From a candidate division WWE3 bacterium (GTDB taxonomy: Bacteria > Patescibacteriota > WWE3 > 9FT-COMBO-53-11): DNA of 5,731 nt. Both the position numbers and the translations under genes were made by a program. How positions within the stretch are numbered: position 1 is the stretch's first letter; the number at the start of each line of letters is the position of its first letter. This document shows positions 4,977 through 5,731 of the stretch, one piece after another. The stretch covers positions 1-5,731 of the forward strand of contig JAUXIZ010000027.1 in assembly GCA_030620855.1 (NCBI GenBank). Reading direction: 5' to 3'. The notes beneath the pieces are model-generated. The model was given only the letters and a program-made list of their open reading frames with translations, did no database searches and had not been told where the DNA came from.

Positions 4977-5731
4977 ATTTGAGGTATCGGAGGATGTAAT
5001 CCTCCCAGATTTGTTTGACGGGCTTGTTAGTGATCTCGTTGACCCGGGCTTTGAGCTCGTGAAAAGTTCCTACTTTGTAGAGCTTATTTATAAGCAACAT
5101 GTCCTTGCGCGGTACCCGCTCTCCTGCCGTTAGCGTTTTTGTGATCTCCACCCCGGCTTTAACATACTCCTTAAAGGCCATTTGGTAGTTGTGCTTGTCG
5201 TATTTTGTGCGGTGGTTTAGCCCTCTTAGGGCTATTTTTTTGGTTTCTTTGTCCTTTGTTACGCTATTGAGGTAAACTTCTGCGCCAAATCTTGTTTGGG
5301 CTAGATTTTCCAGGTGGGGAAGAAGATCTTTTTTGCGGTACGCTCTTTGGCCGCTTAAGTTTTTGAACATAGGTACGTGCATAGTGCTGTAGCGGTATCC
5401 GATACACGCCTGGGCCCTGCCTGTGAGGACCGGATTAAGGACTGTTTCGATGTGGTCGTTGGAGAGGTTTGTAAAGTCGGCATCCCAAAAAGCAACAATA
5501 TCCCCCGCTGCTTTTTTAATGCCCGATGCGAGCGCAAAGCCTTTGCCGTGGTTTATCTTTAAGTTGACGATTGTTATTCCATCGGCAAACTCTTCGAGCT
5601 TTTTTAAGCTCTCATCTTCAGAACCGTCATTTACGGCTATGACCTCGCCAATCAGCGGGTTTTTTAGGAGCGCCTCGATGACTTTGGAAACGGTTTTCTC
5701 TTCGTTAAAAACTGGAACAATCGCGGATACT
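4975..5731 (-). CDS. Family 2 (GT-A) glycosyltransferase, 5' end beyond the window
   Basis: A predicted inverting sugar transferase using a nucleotide-sugar donor; acceptor and sugar are unknown. The 251 visible residues begin VSAIVPVFNEEKTV, the usual first strand of GT2 enzymes, so only a few N-terminal residues are missing. Next come VNDGSEDES (33-41), NHGKGFALASG (60-70, the N-x-GKG motif common in polyprenyl-phosphate glycosyltransferases), the metal-binding DAD (83-85) and SGQRAYRKKDLLP (126-138), which replaces the usual G-x-R-A/F acceptor-loop motif. The C-terminal part is polar with no membrane helices, so it probably acts at the cytoplasmic membrane face. The stop codon overlaps the terminator T-run of the convergent gene. 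The same-strand gene beyond the island is hisS. A dolichol- or undecaprenyl-phosphate mannosyl/glucosyltransferase role is plausible but unproven. Confidence 0.9.
   Translation of the reverse strand, partial: VSAIVPVFNEEKTVSKVIEALLKNPLIGEVIAVNDGSEDESLKKLEEFADGITIVNLKINHGKGFALASGIKKAAGDIVAFWDADFTNLSNDHIETVLNPVLTGRAQACIGYRYSTMHVPMFKNLSGQRAYRKKDLLPHLENLAQTRFGAEVYLNSVTKDKETKKIALRGLNHRTKYDKHNYQMAFKEYVKAGVEITKTLTAGERVPRKDMLLINKLYKVGTFHELKARVNEITNKPVKQIWEDYILRYLK

Noticed and set aside
5355..5537. Minus-strand 60-codon reading frame that might suggest a frameshifted glycosyltransferase
   Set aside because: The glycosyltransferase frame is continuous from the right edge to the stop at 4975 with all motifs in one frame, so no frameshift is needed.

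Overview
The window looks like a compact bacterial chromosome segment using the standard genetic code (TGA works as a stop in the EamA-type gene). A candidate-phylum lineage (Patescibacteria/CPR, perhaps Microgenomates) is my best guess. It rests on the short HisRS with KPQANRYREF and LARGLDYYTG motifs, the long charged tail on ribosomal protein L31, very short intergenic gaps and several genes without a Shine-Dalgarno (SD) sequence. This is inference from family resemblance, not a search result.

Almost everything is on the minus strand. Reading in the transcribed direction from the right edge, the genes are a family 2 glycosyltransferase (5' end outside the window), hisS, a calcineurin-like phosphoesterase, a patatin-like lipase, an EamA-type ten-helix transporter and rpmE (3' end outside the window). 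The phosphoesterase and lipase look like one transcription unit, starting at a TATAAT box near 2910 and ending at a strong intrinsic terminator at 1241-1273. EamA and rpmE follow. hisS and rpmE each have the same 9-mer, TGATATCAT, exactly 9 nt before the ATG and no SD, which fits extended -10 promoters making nearly leaderless transcripts. EamA has a similar arrangement with TAGAAT 6 nt before its ATG.

The exception is a plus-strand island at about 4163-4977, wedged between hisS and the glycosyltransferase. It holds two small genes, an 81-residue two-helix membrane protein and a 121-residue Cys/His-containing soluble protein. They show no evident similarity to each other. Each has its own complete expression unit: a shared ACCnTATAGGTTG element running into the -35, a 17-bp spacer, a near-consensus -10, an AAAGGAGG SD and an intrinsic terminator. 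The terminators lie in an exact 29-bp direct repeat. Unrelated coding cores between near-identical regulatory ends make this a cassette-like arrangement, and it is the most interesting part of the window. Neither protein is one I recognise.

Functionally, hisS and rpmE serve translation. The glycosyltransferase, lipase, phosphoesterase and transporter suggest envelope or lipid work, but nothing here proves a joint pathway. I saw no tRNA, rRNA, CRISPR array, transposase or origin.
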